From NCBI GenBank assembly GCA_938003765.1, contig CALKYE010000072.1, positions 24,311 through 88,310 on the forward strand: a DNA stretch of 64,000 nt, written 5' to 3'. A program made the position numbers and the translations under genes. This document shows positions 50,807-59,433 of the stretch, one piece after another. Every line of letters starts with the position of its first letter. Positions within the stretch are counted from its first letter, which is position 1. This DNA is from an uncultured Planctomycetia bacterium. Its GTDB lineage: Bacteria > Planctomycetota > UBA1135 > GCA-002686595. The notes beneath the pieces were generated by a model. That model saw only the letters and a list, made by a program, of their open reading frames with translations. It did not search any database and was not told the origin of the DNA.

Positions 50807-51396
50807 GGCGCGCGGGCGCCGTTCAGCTCTTCGAGCACGACGCTTGCCGCAGCGCGGAGATCGGCTGCGAAGCGCACTTCGGAACGCGCCGCGGGGTCGA
50901 GCCGCGCCGCCTCGCGCTCACCCTTGCCCGTCGCCACCAGAATGCCGCGCGCGCCGACGCGTTGGCCGGCCTGCAGATCGCGCACGGCGTCGCCGATCAT
51001 CCACGAGCGCGCGAGATCGAGGTCGAGCTCCTGCGCGGCCCGGCGCAAGAGCGCGTCGCCCGGCTTGCGGCACTCGCAGTTCCGTCGGTACGGCGCGAAT
51101 CCCGCGCTGGGGTGGTGCGGGCAGAAATACGTCGCGTCGAGCCTCACGCCCTGTCGCGCGAGGGCTTCGCGCACGGCGGCCTGGACGGCTTCGAACTCCT
51201 CGTAGCGCAGCCAGCCGCGCGCGATCGCGCTCTGGTTGGTGACCATCACCAGCGCGAGGCCTGCGCGCCGCAACTCGGCCACGGCTTCGACTGCGCCAGC
51301 GAGGAACTCGACGTCCGCCGCGCAGCGCGGCGGTTGCTCGCGTTCGCGGATGAGGGTGCCGTCGCGGTCGAGAAAGACGACCGGCGCCGCGCTCAC
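50794..51396 (-). CDS. gmhB: D-glycero-D-manno-heptose 1,7-bisphosphate phosphatase-like HAD enzyme
   Basis: 200 residues from the GTG at 51396. HAD motif I is FLDRDGTL with nucleophile Asp9 or so, motif II is VTNQSAIARG, and GDAVRDLQAG holds the metal-binding aspartates. The zinc loop of the GmhB family is present as CPHH and CECRKP. It would take part in heptose synthesis for LPS or surface glycan. No other heptose gene (gmhA, hldE) is in the window. The start overlaps the stop of the PEGA lipoprotein gene (GTGA). Confidence 0.88.
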   Translation of the reverse strand: MSAAPVVFLDRDGTLIREREQPPRCAADVEFLAGAVEAVAELRRAGLALVMVTNQSAIARGWLRYEEFEAVQAAVREALARQGVRLDATYFCPHHPSAGFAPYRRNCECRKPGDALLRRAAQELDLDLARSWMIGDAVRDLQAGQRVGARGILVATGKGEREAARLDPAARSEVRFAADLRAAASVVLEELNGARAPQGR

Positions 51397-51872
51397 GGCC
51401 GGCGCCCGGTGCGGCCGCGCCGCGGCGTGTCCTTGACGTCGGCCAGCTTGAGCGGCGCGTAGATGCGTGCGGGCGAGTACGAGCGCTCGATCTTCACGGG
51501 GAAGAAGCCGTCGCTCGCGTTGAGGAACAGCGGGAAGCGCCAGGTGTTCGGATAGACCCAGGCCTCGTCCCAGAACACCAGCGTGGTCTGTCCGCCCTCC
51601 TCGATGGCCACGCTGACCGGCTTGTAGCCCTCCAGCACCAGATCGACGTCGTGGTGCTCGCGCGAGAGGTCGACGTGGCAGGGAGTCACGAAGCCGGAGT
51701 CGACGCCGTCGACCATCACGCGCGCGCCCGGCGGCGTGGTGGCGAGCATCACGCCCGGAACGCGCTGCATCTCGACACAGCTCGAGCTGGTGAGGGCGAG
51801 CAACGCGAAGGAGAGCGATGCGAGTGCGCAGCGCGCGGTGGGGCGCGGAAACGGCCGGGCGTTCGATTGCAT
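51393..51872 (-). CDS. PEGA-domain lipoprotein
   Basis: 159 residues from the ATG at 51872. A lipoprotein signal ends at SSSC (Cys32). A PEGA domain follows (about 40-95): VMLATTPPGARVMVDGVDSGFVTPCHVDLSR and the EGYKPVSV strand. The rest is WVYPNTWRFPLFLNASDGFFP. PEGA domains bind surface carbohydrate or act as envelope spacers; the exact role is unknown. It is divergent from the GT-C gene and coupled to gmhB. Confidence 0.8.
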   Translation of the reverse strand: MQSNARPFPRPTARCALASLSFALLALTSSSCVEMQRVPGVMLATTPPGARVMVDGVDSGFVTPCHVDLSREHHDVDLVLEGYKPVSVAIEEGGQTTLVFWDEAWVYPNTWRFPLFLNASDGFFPVKIERSYSPARIYAPLKLADVKDTPRRGRTGRRP

Positions 51873-51944
51873 GGAGAGGCGGGGTGCGGCGCCGAGGGGT
51901 TCGAAAGTGTTGCCTTCTCGCGCGGCCTTTGAAAGGCTCCTGGA

Positions 51945-53378
51945 GTGAGTGGCTCTGCCCCGGCCCGCGAGCGGCGATTCCAGCGCGTCGAACGGCCGGC
52001 GTGGGTTGTTCCGACGCGCTGGGTCGTTGCGTTGGCTCTGTCGCTCGCTGCACTTCGGCTGGTGGGCCTGTCGCGCTGGAGCCTGTGGATCGACGAGGCC
52101 TTCACGCTGCACGACGCGTTCACGCTCTCGCTCGAGCGCCTCACGAACTTCCCGCTGGGACTGGCGTTGATTCGCGCGTGGGCCGAGCTCGTCGGGACGC
52201 CGCTGGACGAGGTCTGGTTGCGATTGCCGGCCGCTGTGCTCGGGGCTTTGACCGTGCCGCTGACCGCGTGGGCGTTCGCGCCGCTCCTCGGCGCGCGCCG
52301 CGCCTGGTTCGCGGCGGCGGCGTTGTCGCTCTCGAGCTGGCACTGGTTCTGGTCGCAGAGCGCGCGCGCCTACACCCTGATGCTGGCGCTGTCGCTGCTG
52401 GGCGCCGGAGTGAGCCTGCGCGGACTCGTGTTCGCGCGTCCCTTGGTCTACTGGCTCGGCCTCGCCGTCGCGGCGAGCTCGGCGCTCGCGCATCCCACGG
52501 GCGCGCTGGCCGCGCTGGCCTTGCTCGCCGCGCCCTCGCTGTCGCGCTCGGACGTCGAGCCGCTCCCGTATCGACCGCGCGCGTGGATCGGTGTGCTCCT
52601 GCTGCTCGCCGTCGGCGCGGCCTCGTCGTCGTGGCTGCTCGCGGTCTGGCGCGACTACTCCTGGCGCAAGTCCGGTTCGAGCCTGGCGCACTTCGCGTTG
52701 ACCACCGGGTTCTACGTGGGAGTCCCGCTCGCGCTCGCGTGTCTTTGCGCGGCCTGGGACGCGCTGCGCGGAGGCTCAGCGCGCATGCGACTGCTGTTGG
52801 CGGGACTCGTCGTGGCGGTGAGCGCGCCGGTGGTTGCGTCGCTCGTCGTGCGGGTCTCTGCGCAGTACGTGTTCGTGCTCGCGCCGTGGATCGCGGCTCT
52901 CGCGGCGCTGGCGCTCGACGACGAGCGCAGCCCGCGTTGGCGCGCGCGTGCGCTGGGGCTGCTGATCCTCGCCTGGGGCGCCTTCGATCTGGGCGCGTAC
53001 CTCAGCGTGCGGCACGGCGATCGGCCGCGCTGGCGCGAGGCCTACGCCTACGTCGCGCGCGCGCGCGGCGCCGAGGACCTGGTGTTCGGCATGGCGGCGC
53101 CGGTGGGGGGCTTCTACCTCGCGCCCGGCGAGCGCGCGCTGCGCAACTCGCCTGCGCTGCTGCCGCTCACGCACTTCTCGTGGGAGGACTTGCGCTACTG
53201 GAGCGCCGCCGAGCGCGGGATGTGGTTCGTGCTCAACCGCGAGGACCTGCGCGACTGGCCCGCCGACGAGCGCGCGCGCTTCGAGCGCTACCTGCGCGAG
53301 CAGTGCGAGCTGCGGCGAACCTTCGGCGTCCGCCTGACCCCGCGTCGACTCGACGTCGAGGTCCACCGCCGACTGTGA
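51945..53378 (+). CDS. GT-C membrane glycosyltransferase (ArnT/PMT-like)
   Basis: 477 residues from the GTG at 51945, with about ten membrane spans. The first outer loop has WSLWIDEAFT, the catalytic Asp-Glu pair of PMT/ArnT-type enzymes. These use a polyprenyl-phosphate sugar as donor and act on the outer side of the inner membrane. The C-terminal 120 residues are soluble. The donor may come from the GT2 enzyme at 47737. It converges on efp with a hairpin between. Confidence 0.82.
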   Translation: MSGSAPARERRFQRVERPAWVVPTRWVVALALSLAALRLVGLSRWSLWIDEAFTLHDAFTLSLERLTNFPLGLALIRAWAELVGTPLDEVWLRLPAAVLGALTVPLTAWAFAPLLGARRAWFAAAALSLSSWHWFWSQSARAYTLMLALSLLGAGVSLRGLVFARPLVYWLGLAVAASSALAHPTGALAALALLAAPSLSRSDVEPLPYRPRAWIGVLLLLAVGAASSSWLLAVWRDYSWRKSGSSLAHFALTTGFYVGVPLALACLCAAWDALRGGSARMRLLLAGLVVAVSAPVVASLVVRVSAQYVFVLAPWIAALAALALDDERSPRWRARALGLLILAWGAFDLGAYLSVRHGDRPRWREAYAYVARARGAEDLVFGMAAPVGGFYLAPGERALRNSPALLPLTHFSWEDLRYWSAAERGMWFVLNREDLRDWPADERARFERYLREQCELRRTFGVRLTPRRLDVEVHRRL

Positions 53379-53398
53379 CGGGCGGCTGTGACGGGCGG
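53373..53398. repeat. 13-base tandem duplication spanning the GT-C stop codon
   Basis: CTGTGACGGGCGG occurs twice in direct succession (53373-53385 and 53386-53398). The first copy contains the TGA stop of the GT-C gene; the second supplies the same stop triplet just after it. Confidence 0.8.
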
Positions 53399-53427
53399 CT
53401 CGCGCAGGGCGTCGTTCCCCGCGCGAG
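53399..53427. terminator. hairpin between convergent GT-C gene and efp
   Basis: Arms CTCGCGC (53399-53405) and GCGCGAG (53421-53427) pair perfectly, with a further GGG/CCC pairing inside. It lies between stops at 53378 (+) and 53437 (-). Confidence 0.45.
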
Positions 53428-53436
53428 CGCAGCGGA

Positions 53437-54006
53437 TCAATCGTTCACGCGTCCGAGGAACTCGCCGTCCTCGGTGCGGATCTTCACCTTCTCACCCTTG
53501 GTGATGAAGATCGGGACCTTGATCTTGAGGCCGGTCTCGACCACGGCGTCCTTCTTGACGTTGGTCGCGGTGTTGCCGCGCACCGCCGGATCCGCCTCGA
53601 TCACTTCGAGCACCACCGCCGCGGGCAGTTCGATGCCGATCGGGCTCGTGCCGTGGAAGGTCACGATGCAGGTCGTGTTCTCCTTCACGTAGGCCATCTT
53701 GTCGCCGATCAGCTCCGCGTTGACGTTGAACTGCTCGTACGTCTCGCTGTCCATGAACACGAAGTCGCCGCTGGACTCCTTGTAGAGGTACTCGCAGTTG
53801 CGCTTGTCGAGGTACGCGACTTCGAGCACGTCGCCCGAACCCAGGCGGAGGTCCTTGGTGGAGCCGCTCTTCAAGCTGCGGAGCTTGACGTGGATGATCG
53901 CCCGAAGGTTGCCGGGCGTGTGGTGCATGTACTCGGTGATGACCCACAGGTCGCGGTCGATCTCGACCACGACGCCCTTGCGAAGTTCAGTGGCTTTGAC
54001 GCCCAT
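53437..54006 (-). CDS. efp: elongation factor P with Asn at the tip
   Basis: 189 residues from the ATG at 54006, normal length. It relieves ribosome stalling at polyproline. The three beta-barrel domains are recognisable: VVVEIDRDLWVITEY, TYEQFNVNAELIGDKMAYV, and the C-terminal VPIFITKGEKVKI. At the tip loop the usual KPGKG is HTPGNL, so residue 33 is Asn where Lys or Arg is normally modified. I recall the TPGN type from planctomycetes. EpmA-type lysylation or EarP rhamnosylation would not be possible at this residue. It is followed by rpoN in the same direction upstream. Confidence 0.95.
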   Translation of the reverse strand: MGVKATELRKGVVVEIDRDLWVITEYMHHTPGNLRAIIHVKLRSLKSGSTKDLRLGSGDVLEVAYLDKRNCEYLYKESSGDFVFMDSETYEQFNVNAELIGDKMAYVKENTTCIVTFHGTSPIGIELPAAVVLEVIEADPAVRGNTATNVKKDAVVETGLKIKVPIFITKGEKVKIRTEDGEFLGRVND

Positions 54007-54179
54007 GGAGGGTTCGGCGGGATACGTGCGGAGCGCCGTGCGGCCCGGCGCTGCGGAGGAAGGGGATTGAGCTGCGGCGCGAGGCGGCGCTGCAAAAGGG
54101 CGAAGAGGATAGCACGCGCGCGAGGCAGAGGGCCCGCGCGGAGCCCGGCGCAACGTCGCCCCGGCCGCTCGCAGCGAAC

Positions 54180-55610
54180 TCAGAACACCTTGCGCTGACT
54201 CGACGAGGGGATCGAGAGCGCCTTGCGGTACTTGGTCACGGTGCGGCGCGCGATCTTGATCTTGTCGGTCTGCTCGAGCAGCGCGGCGAGCTGGTCGTCG
54301 GACAGCGGATTCGTCCGGTCTTCCTTGGCCACCAGCTCGGCGATGCGCTGCTTGATGGCGGTCTGGCTCTCGACCTCGCCGTCTTCCTTCTGCGTGCCGC
54401 CGGTGAAGAAGTACTTGAGCGGGTAGGAGCCGCGCGGGGTCTGCGCGTACTTGCCCGACACGGCGCGGCTGACGGTCGAGATGTGCACGCCGACCTCGTC
54501 GGCGACTTCCTGCATGCGCAGCGGGTGCAGCGCGCGCACGCCTTCGTCGAGGAAGCCGCGCTGGCGGCGGAAGATGCTCTCGGCGATGCGCTTGAGCGTG
54601 CGCTGGCGCTGCGCGACGGCGTCGATGAACCAGCGCGCGGACTCGATGCGCTTCTTGACCCACTCCTGCACGCCGTCGCCCTTGCGGGCGTCGCGCAGGT
54701 ACTGGCGATAGGCCGGATTGAGCGTCAAGCGCGGCGTCCAGTCGCGGCTGACCTTGACCTCGTACTTGCCGTCGACGAGCTCGACCATCACGTCGGGCAG
54801 GATCGCTGCGGCCGGCGCGCCGCCGAAGCGGGCCCCCGGACGCGGATCCAGCGCGCGCAGGATGTCGAGCGCCTCTTTGACTTCCTCCATCGAGCGGCCG
54901 GTGGCCTTGGCGATGCGAGGCAGTCGGTTGGCGGTGACGTCCTCGAGGTACTGCTCGACGATGTGGCGGACGAGCTCGTCCTGGTAGCCGTGGGCGTCGA
55001 GTTGCAGGAGCCAGCACTCGCGCAGGTCGCGCGCCCCCAGGGCGGGGTGGATCAGCCGGCGCAGTTCGAACAAGGCCAGCTCGATGTCGTCGACCGTCGC
55101 GCCGCTCACGCCGCAGTCGCGCGCGAGCTCCTCGGGCGTCATGGTCAGGTAGCCGCGCTCGTCGAGCGAATACAACACGAACTCCGCGATCTCGCGGCCG
55201 CGTTCGTCGAGCTCGCTGAAGGCCAGTTCCTCGATCAACGACTCGGCGAGGTTCTTGGGCTCGTCGGGCGTGTTGTTCATCGCCTCGAGCTTGCGGTCGC
55301 CGTCCTCGTCGTAGGTCCCCGAGCGCGTGCGCGGCATCTGCTCGCGGTCGGGGCTGTAGCGCTCCAACTCGTTGAGCATCGACTCCAGCCGGGCGCGCTC
55401 CTCCTGTTCGGCCCCCTCGGGCGCCGGCGCAGCCTCGGACTCGACGCTCGGCTCGACCCGTTCGAGCAGCGGATTCTCGGTCAGCTCCTGCTCGATGCGC
55501 TCCTCCAGCGCCATCGCAGGCAACTGCAGGATCTGCATCGCCTGGATCATCTGCGGCGACTGGATCAGTCGCTGCTCCATGCGTGCGGATTGGTGGAGGC
55601 CGAGTCTCAA
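54180..55610 (-). CDS. rpoN: RNA polymerase sigma-54 factor
   Basis: About 476 residues from the TTG at 55610. Region I is clear (RMEQRLIQSPQMIQAMQILQ), and the RpoN box near the C-terminus reads ARRTVTKYRK. Between them are the core-binding and helix-turn-helix regions (MQEVADEVGVHISTVSRAVSGK). The start codon is uncertain: the TTG gives RLGLHQSAR just ahead of region I, similar to other RpoN proteins; the ATG at 55580 would cut slightly into it. The long frame to 55745 is unlikely because a TATACT -10 box lies at 55669-55674. It serves the two sigma-54 activators in the window. Confidence 0.92.
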   Translation of the reverse strand: MRLGLHQSARMEQRLIQSPQMIQAMQILQLPAMALEERIEQELTENPLLERVEPSVESEAAPAPEGAEQEERARLESMLNELERYSPDREQMPRTRSGTYDEDGDRKLEAMNNTPDEPKNLAESLIEELAFSELDERGREIAEFVLYSLDERGYLTMTPEELARDCGVSGATVDDIELALFELRRLIHPALGARDLRECWLLQLDAHGYQDELVRHIVEQYLEDVTANRLPRIAKATGRSMEEVKEALDILRALDPRPGARFGGAPAAAILPDVMVELVDGKYEVKVSRDWTPRLTLNPAYRQYLRDARKGDGVQEWVKKRIESARWFIDAVAQRQRTLKRIAESIFRRQRGFLDEGVRALHPLRMQEVADEVGVHISTVSRAVSGKYAQTPRGSYPLKYFFTGGTQKEDGEVESQTAIKQRIAELVAKEDRTNPLSDDQLAALLEQTDKIKIARRTVTKYRKALSIPSSSQRKVF

Positions 55611-55668
55611 GGGGCTGGAAGCTGGATGGGCGTGAGTCGGGGGGCCGGGAGGGATGAGAACCGATCGA

Positions 55669-55674
55669 AGTATA
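55669..55674 (-). promoter_or_regulatory. -10 box for rpoN
   Basis: On the minus strand TATACT (one mismatch to TATAAT) lies about 60 bases before the TTG start at 55610. No convincing -35 was found. It argues against the longer coding frame that would run through it. Confidence 0.35.
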
Positions 55675-55763
55675 GGCCCCGGCGCGGCTCCGCGCGGACT
55701 CGATTCCCCGCTCCCGCGCGCCGCCGGTCGCTCTGCTGCGTGCAACAGCGGCGAGATTCCGCT

Positions 55764-56627
55764 ATGAATTTCGCGATGGGATCAGCGTGGATCGAGCTCG
55801 TCGGGCGCGACGGCAGCCGCCGTAGGTTCGAGCTCAAGCGCGGATTGACCGTGATCGGCGGCGCCAAGTCCGACGTGCCCGCCGACGGAGTCGAAGGCGA
55901 TCAGATCCACGTCTGGGACCAACCGCCGAAGGCGATCTTCGTCGGCTTCGGCGAACCGCCGACCTGCGCCGGCGCGCGCTTCGAGGAACGCGAGCTCAAG
56001 AGCGGCGACGTGCTCCTGTGGCGCGGACTGCGACTGGAGTTCGGCGGGCTGATGAGCGCGATGATCGAAGAGGTTCCGCTCGCTCCGCCGCTGGCGCCTG
56101 TGCAGCCGCGCACAGTCGAGAGCGGGGGCCGCTCGACGAACCCCGCGAACGCCGGCGCGCCCGCGGCCGCGAGCCTCGGCGCCGCCGCAGGACCGGCGGC
56201 GATGCCGGGCGTCGACGAGTTGTACTGGCGACGACTCAAGGCCGGCATGGCGGTCGAGATCGGAGCGGCCGACGCCTCGGTCGCGCGCCGCTGGCAGGAC
56301 GCCGTCCTGCGCGGCGAATTCGACGCCGACGCCTGCGCGCGCGACATCCTCAACGCTGCGCCTGGACTGACCGACGTCAGGCTCGGAGAGCGCACGACTC
56401 GACTGCAGCGCGACCTCGTGATGGCGCCGGTGGCCGCTACCGCGCGCGGCAGCGCACGCAAGCTCAAGGGCGCCGCGCAGAACATGGCCGCCATGGTGAT
56501 CGCGCAGTTCGTGGTGTTCTCGATCTGCCTGTTGCTGGTGATGCTCGCGCTGTTCGTGCTCCGCCTGCGCTGGGACTGGAGCATCGACGGCTTCTTCGAC
56601 CGACTGGCCGGAGTCTTCGGCGCCTGA
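55764..56627 (+). CDS. FHA-like protein with C-terminal membrane helix
   Basis: 287 residues. The N-terminal 95 residues look like a worn FHA domain: ELKRGLTVIGGAKSDV at the start and LKSGDVLLWRGLRLEF at the end, but the Arg, Ser and His that bind phosphothreonine are not evident. A Pro/Ala-rich linker (about 105-155) and a helical part follow, then one strong transmembrane span (about 240-262). It is divergent from rpoN and 61 bases before the GGDEF-like gene. Function unknown; it may be part of a signal chain with the two genes downstream. Confidence 0.55.
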   Translation: MNFAMGSAWIELVGRDGSRRRFELKRGLTVIGGAKSDVPADGVEGDQIHVWDQPPKAIFVGFGEPPTCAGARFEERELKSGDVLLWRGLRLEFGGLMSAMIEEVPLAPPLAPVQPRTVESGGRSTNPANAGAPAAASLGAAAGPAAMPGVDELYWRRLKAGMAVEIGAADASVARRWQDAVLRGEFDADACARDILNAAPGLTDVRLGERTTRLQRDLVMAPVAATARGSARKLKGAAQNMAAMVIAQFVVFSICLLLVMLALFVLRLRWDWSIDGFFDRLAGVFGA

Positions 56628-56688
56628 AGCCGGCCTCGCCAGCACGCGCCGCACTCGCTCACGCTCCCCCGCGCTCCTCTCCACGCCC

Positions 56689-57222
56689 ATGTCCGACTTC
56701 CGCTCCGCGCAGTTCCGCGACGCCGACCCCGGGCTGTTCTCGCTGTCGCAGATCATGCACCTGATGCGCACGGAGTTCGGCCGCGCGCAGCGCTACCGCT
56801 ACCCGCTGAGCGTGCTGGTGATCGCGGTCGATCGCCTGGGCAGCCTGCGCGACTTGTACGGCTACGAGTCGAAGGAGGCGGTGCTCGACGAGGTCGCGCG
56901 CCTGCTCAAGCTCGAGACGCGCACGTGTGACTTCCTCGGTCGCCTGGCCGACGATCGGCTGATGGCCGTCGCGCCGCACACCGATGCGCCCGGCGCGCAC
57001 GTGCTCGCGTCGCGCCTCGTCGCGGGTGTGCGCGCGCTGCGCTTCGAGACCGGCGGCAAGCAGATCCCGATCCAAGTGACGATCGGTGTCGCGAGCCTCT
57101 CCGACGAGCGCACGTTGTACTTCGACCAACTCGTGGCCGCTGCTGAGCGCGCGCTCGACGAGGGCGCGAGCGCCGGCGGCGACCGCGTCGTGGTGCGTGA
57201 CCCGGCGGAGACGGGCGGCTAG
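56689..57222 (+). CDS. degenerate GGDEF-domain protein
   Basis: 177 residues. The fold of a diguanylate cyclase domain is seen: RAQRYRYPLSVLVIAVDRLGSLRDLYG, EAVLDEVARLLKLETRTCDFLGR, and the C-terminal IQVTIGVASL. The GGDEF signature is replaced by ADDRL (87-91), so c-di-GMP synthesis is unlikely. Such domains sometimes bind GTP or act in protein contacts. It is followed by a sigma-54 activator gene after about 130 bases. Confidence 0.75.
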   Translation: MSDFRSAQFRDADPGLFSLSQIMHLMRTEFGRAQRYRYPLSVLVIAVDRLGSLRDLYGYESKEAVLDEVARLLKLETRTCDFLGRLADDRLMAVAPHTDAPGAHVLASRLVAGVRALRFETGGKQIPIQVTIGVASLSDERTLYFDQLVAAAERALDEGASAGGDRVVVRDPAETGG

Positions 57223-57352
57223 CGCCGTCCTCATGTCCGATGCCGCTCGCGTGCTGGACCGCTTCTTCGCGCTGCCGGGCGGCGCTGTCGCCGGACGCAT
57301 CGTCGGCGAACGGAGCGCGAGCTCACCGACGTCTCCGCGCAGCGCCGAGCCG

Positions 57353-58732
57353 ATGAAGATCCTGCTCGCCGAAGACGAAGTGACGATCGTCGTCACGCTG
57401 CGCGACGCGCTCGAGGAAGCCGGGCACGAAGTCCTGCACGCGCCCGACACCAAGAGCGCGCACGCGCTCCTCGAGCAGCACGATCCCGACGTCGTGCTCA
57501 GCGACATCCGCATGCCCGGCGAGGGCGGCATGAGCGTGCTGGCGCGCTCGGTCGAGCTCGATCCCGCGCGGCCGGTGATCCTGATGACCGGCTACGGCAC
57601 GATCGATCAAGCCGTCGAGGCGATGCGGATGGGCGCGGCGAACTACGTCCAGAAGCCCTTCCGCAACGAGTCGATCGTGCAGATGGTGGCCACGCTGGGC
57701 CGCGTGAAGAGCCTCGAGCGCGAGAACGCCGAGCTGCGCGAGACCCTGCGGGCTCACACGGCCTTCAAGGGCTTCGTGGGCAGCTCGGAAGCCATGCGCG
57801 GCGTGTTCAATCGCATCCGCACGGTGGCGCCGACCGACGCCACGGTGTTGATCGAAGGCGAGAGCGGCTCGGGCAAGGAGTGCGTCGCGCGCGCGCTGCA
57901 CGCCGCCTCGTCGCGCGCCGAGAAGCCCTTCGTGGCGATCTCTTGCGCCGCGCTGCCCGAGACTCTGCTCGAGGCCGAGCTGTTCGGCTACGAGAAGGGC
58001 GCGTTCACCGACGCGCGCAAGGAGAAGCGCGGGCGCTTCGAGCTGGCCGACGGCGGCACGATCTTCCTCGACGACATCGACGACATGCCGCTCGCCATGC
58101 AGGTCAAGCTGCTGCGCGTGCTGCAAGAGCGCAAGTTCGAGCGTCTGGGCGGCGAGAGCACGCGCTCGCTCAACATCCGCGTGGTCGCGGCGACGAAGGT
58201 CTCGCTGCGCGAGCTGGTCAAGCAGGGCAAGTTCCGCGAGGACTTGTTCTACCGCATCAACGTCGTGCCGATCTCGCTCCCGCCGCTGCGCGAGCGCGCC
58301 GGCGACGTGCCGCTGCTCGTGCAGCACATGATCGAGCGCCACGGCGGCGGCAAGCGCTACGTCGTGGCCGCGCCCGCGATGAACGTGCTCGAACGCTACC
58401 CCTGGCCGGGCAACGTGCGCGAGCTCGAGAACTCCGTGCAGCGCGCCATCGCGCTCTCCGGCGCCGCGAGCGAGCTCTCGCTCGAGGACCTCGTGCCGCT
58501 CGACCCGCGCTGGCGCGGCGCGACCGCCGTCTCCGACGAAGTGCGTCCGCTGCGCGAAGTGATGAAGGAGTTCGAGAAGAGCCACCTCGAACGCGCGCTG
58601 GAGAAGACCGGCGGCCACCGTTCGCAGACCGCGGCGATGCTCGGGATCTCGCGCAAGGTGCTGTGGGAGAAGATGCGCGACTTCGGCATGCTCGAAGGCA
58701 AGGAAGGCGAGCCGAACGGCGAGGAAGGCTGA
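57353..58732 (+). CDS. NtrC-family sigma-54-dependent response regulator
   Basis: 459 residues from the ATG at 57353; an in-frame ATG at 57233 would add 40 low-complexity residues. The receiver is complete: Glu7/Asp8, phospho-acceptor Asp51 in LSDIRMP, Thr79, Lys101 in QKPF. The AAA+ domain has Walker A GESGSGKE (169-176), the sigma-54 loop as GAFTDA (216-221, a variant found in other regulators), FLDDIDDMP for Walker B, and PWPGNVRELEN. A Fis helix-turn-helix with HRSQTAAMLGISRKVLWEKM ends it. No cognate sensor kinase is next to it. It probably drives sigma-54 promoters elsewhere. Confidence 0.93.
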   Translation: MKILLAEDEVTIVVTLRDALEEAGHEVLHAPDTKSAHALLEQHDPDVVLSDIRMPGEGGMSVLARSVELDPARPVILMTGYGTIDQAVEAMRMGAANYVQKPFRNESIVQMVATLGRVKSLERENAELRETLRAHTAFKGFVGSSEAMRGVFNRIRTVAPTDATVLIEGESGSGKECVARALHAASSRAEKPFVAISCAALPETLLEAELFGYEKGAFTDARKEKRGRFELADGGTIFLDDIDDMPLAMQVKLLRVLQERKFERLGGESTRSLNIRVVAATKVSLRELVKQGKFREDLFYRINVVPISLPPLRERAGDVPLLVQHMIERHGGGKRYVVAAPAMNVLERYPWPGNVRELENSVQRAIALSGAASELSLEDLVPLDPRWRGATAVSDEVRPLREVMKEFEKSHLERALEKTGGHRSQTAAMLGISRKVLWEKMRDFGMLEGKEGEPNGEEG

Positions 58733-58738
58733 GTTCGC

Positions 58739-58756
58739 GGCGTCGTCAGCGACGCC
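58739..58756. terminator. hairpin between convergent genes
   Basis: GGCGTCG (58739-58745), loop TCAG, CGACGCC (58750-58756) form a perfect seven-pair stem right after the stop of the response regulator and before the stop of the DinB-like gene at 58805. Confidence 0.5.
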
Positions 58757-58804
58757 TCCCGATCGGTCGGGCCGCCTCTCGGCCAGGACTTTCTGGAAGT
58801 CGAA

Positions 58805-59371
58805 TCAGCGCGACTCGAGCACGACGCGATCGATCTGCCGCACGTGCCGCTCGGCGTGCAGGCGCAGGACGTCGAGGTACTGGTAGAGCTCGAGTCGGTC
58901 GTCTTCGCCGCCCACGACCGACATGCGAATGCGGTGCAGCGTGCCCAGGCCGTCGGGGCACTCGGCGAGGAGAGCGAGCGCACGCGCGCGGTCCGCCTCG
59001 AGTGTCCGGGCGATGGCGTTCAACTCGACCGCGCCGGTGGGGCGCATGTGTTCGGGCGCGCGCCACTCGAGTTCGCGGCCGGCGATGTGCTCGAGGTGCG
59101 CGAAAGCGGGCTGCGAGGCGGGCCAGGGCTCGCCACGCGCTGCGCGAGCCTGGCTCTTGCGCGCGATCTTGTCCGCCAGCACGAGCAGGAAACGATCGGT
59201 GAGCGCGACGTGCTCGAGCACCTCGATCCCGCTCCAGCCGCCGTTCGCTGGCGGCGTGCGCAGCCGGTCTTCGTCGAGCCGCGACCGCTCGGCCAACGCG
59301 TCGAAGGCGCGATTCAAGCGCAGTCCGAGCGCCGCGATCTCGGCCGACCAATGCGAGGAGAGCGGGGACAT
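58805..59371 (-). CDS. DinB-like metal-binding protein
   Basis: 188 residues. The four-helix DinB pattern is visible, with His in VLEHVALTDRFLL near residue 54 and the pair in LRLHAERHVRQI near the C-terminus, which would bind a metal ion. DinB-superfamily proteins include thiol transferases and damage-inducible proteins; the substrate is not clear. The gene stands alone on the minus strand, divergent from lpxH. Confidence 0.75.
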   Translation of the reverse strand: MSPLSSHWSAEIAALGLRLNRAFDALAERSRLDEDRLRTPPANGGWSGIEVLEHVALTDRFLLVLADKIARKSQARAARGEPWPASQPAFAHLEHIAGRELEWRAPEHMRPTGAVELNAIARTLEADRARALALLAECPDGLGTLHRIRMSVVGGEDDRLELYQYLDVLRLHAERHVRQIDRVVLESR

Positions 59372-59433
59372 GGCTGCACGCGACCGCGTCGCGCGACGGC
59401 GCTGCGCTGGCGCGCGCGCATGTTAGAACGGCC

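Noticed and set aside
57998..58015. GAFTDA in the second sigma-54 activator as a loss of sigma-54 contact
   Set aside because: The Gly-to-Asp form is present in other regulators to my knowledge, and all remaining AAA+ motifs are intact, so loss of function is not supported.
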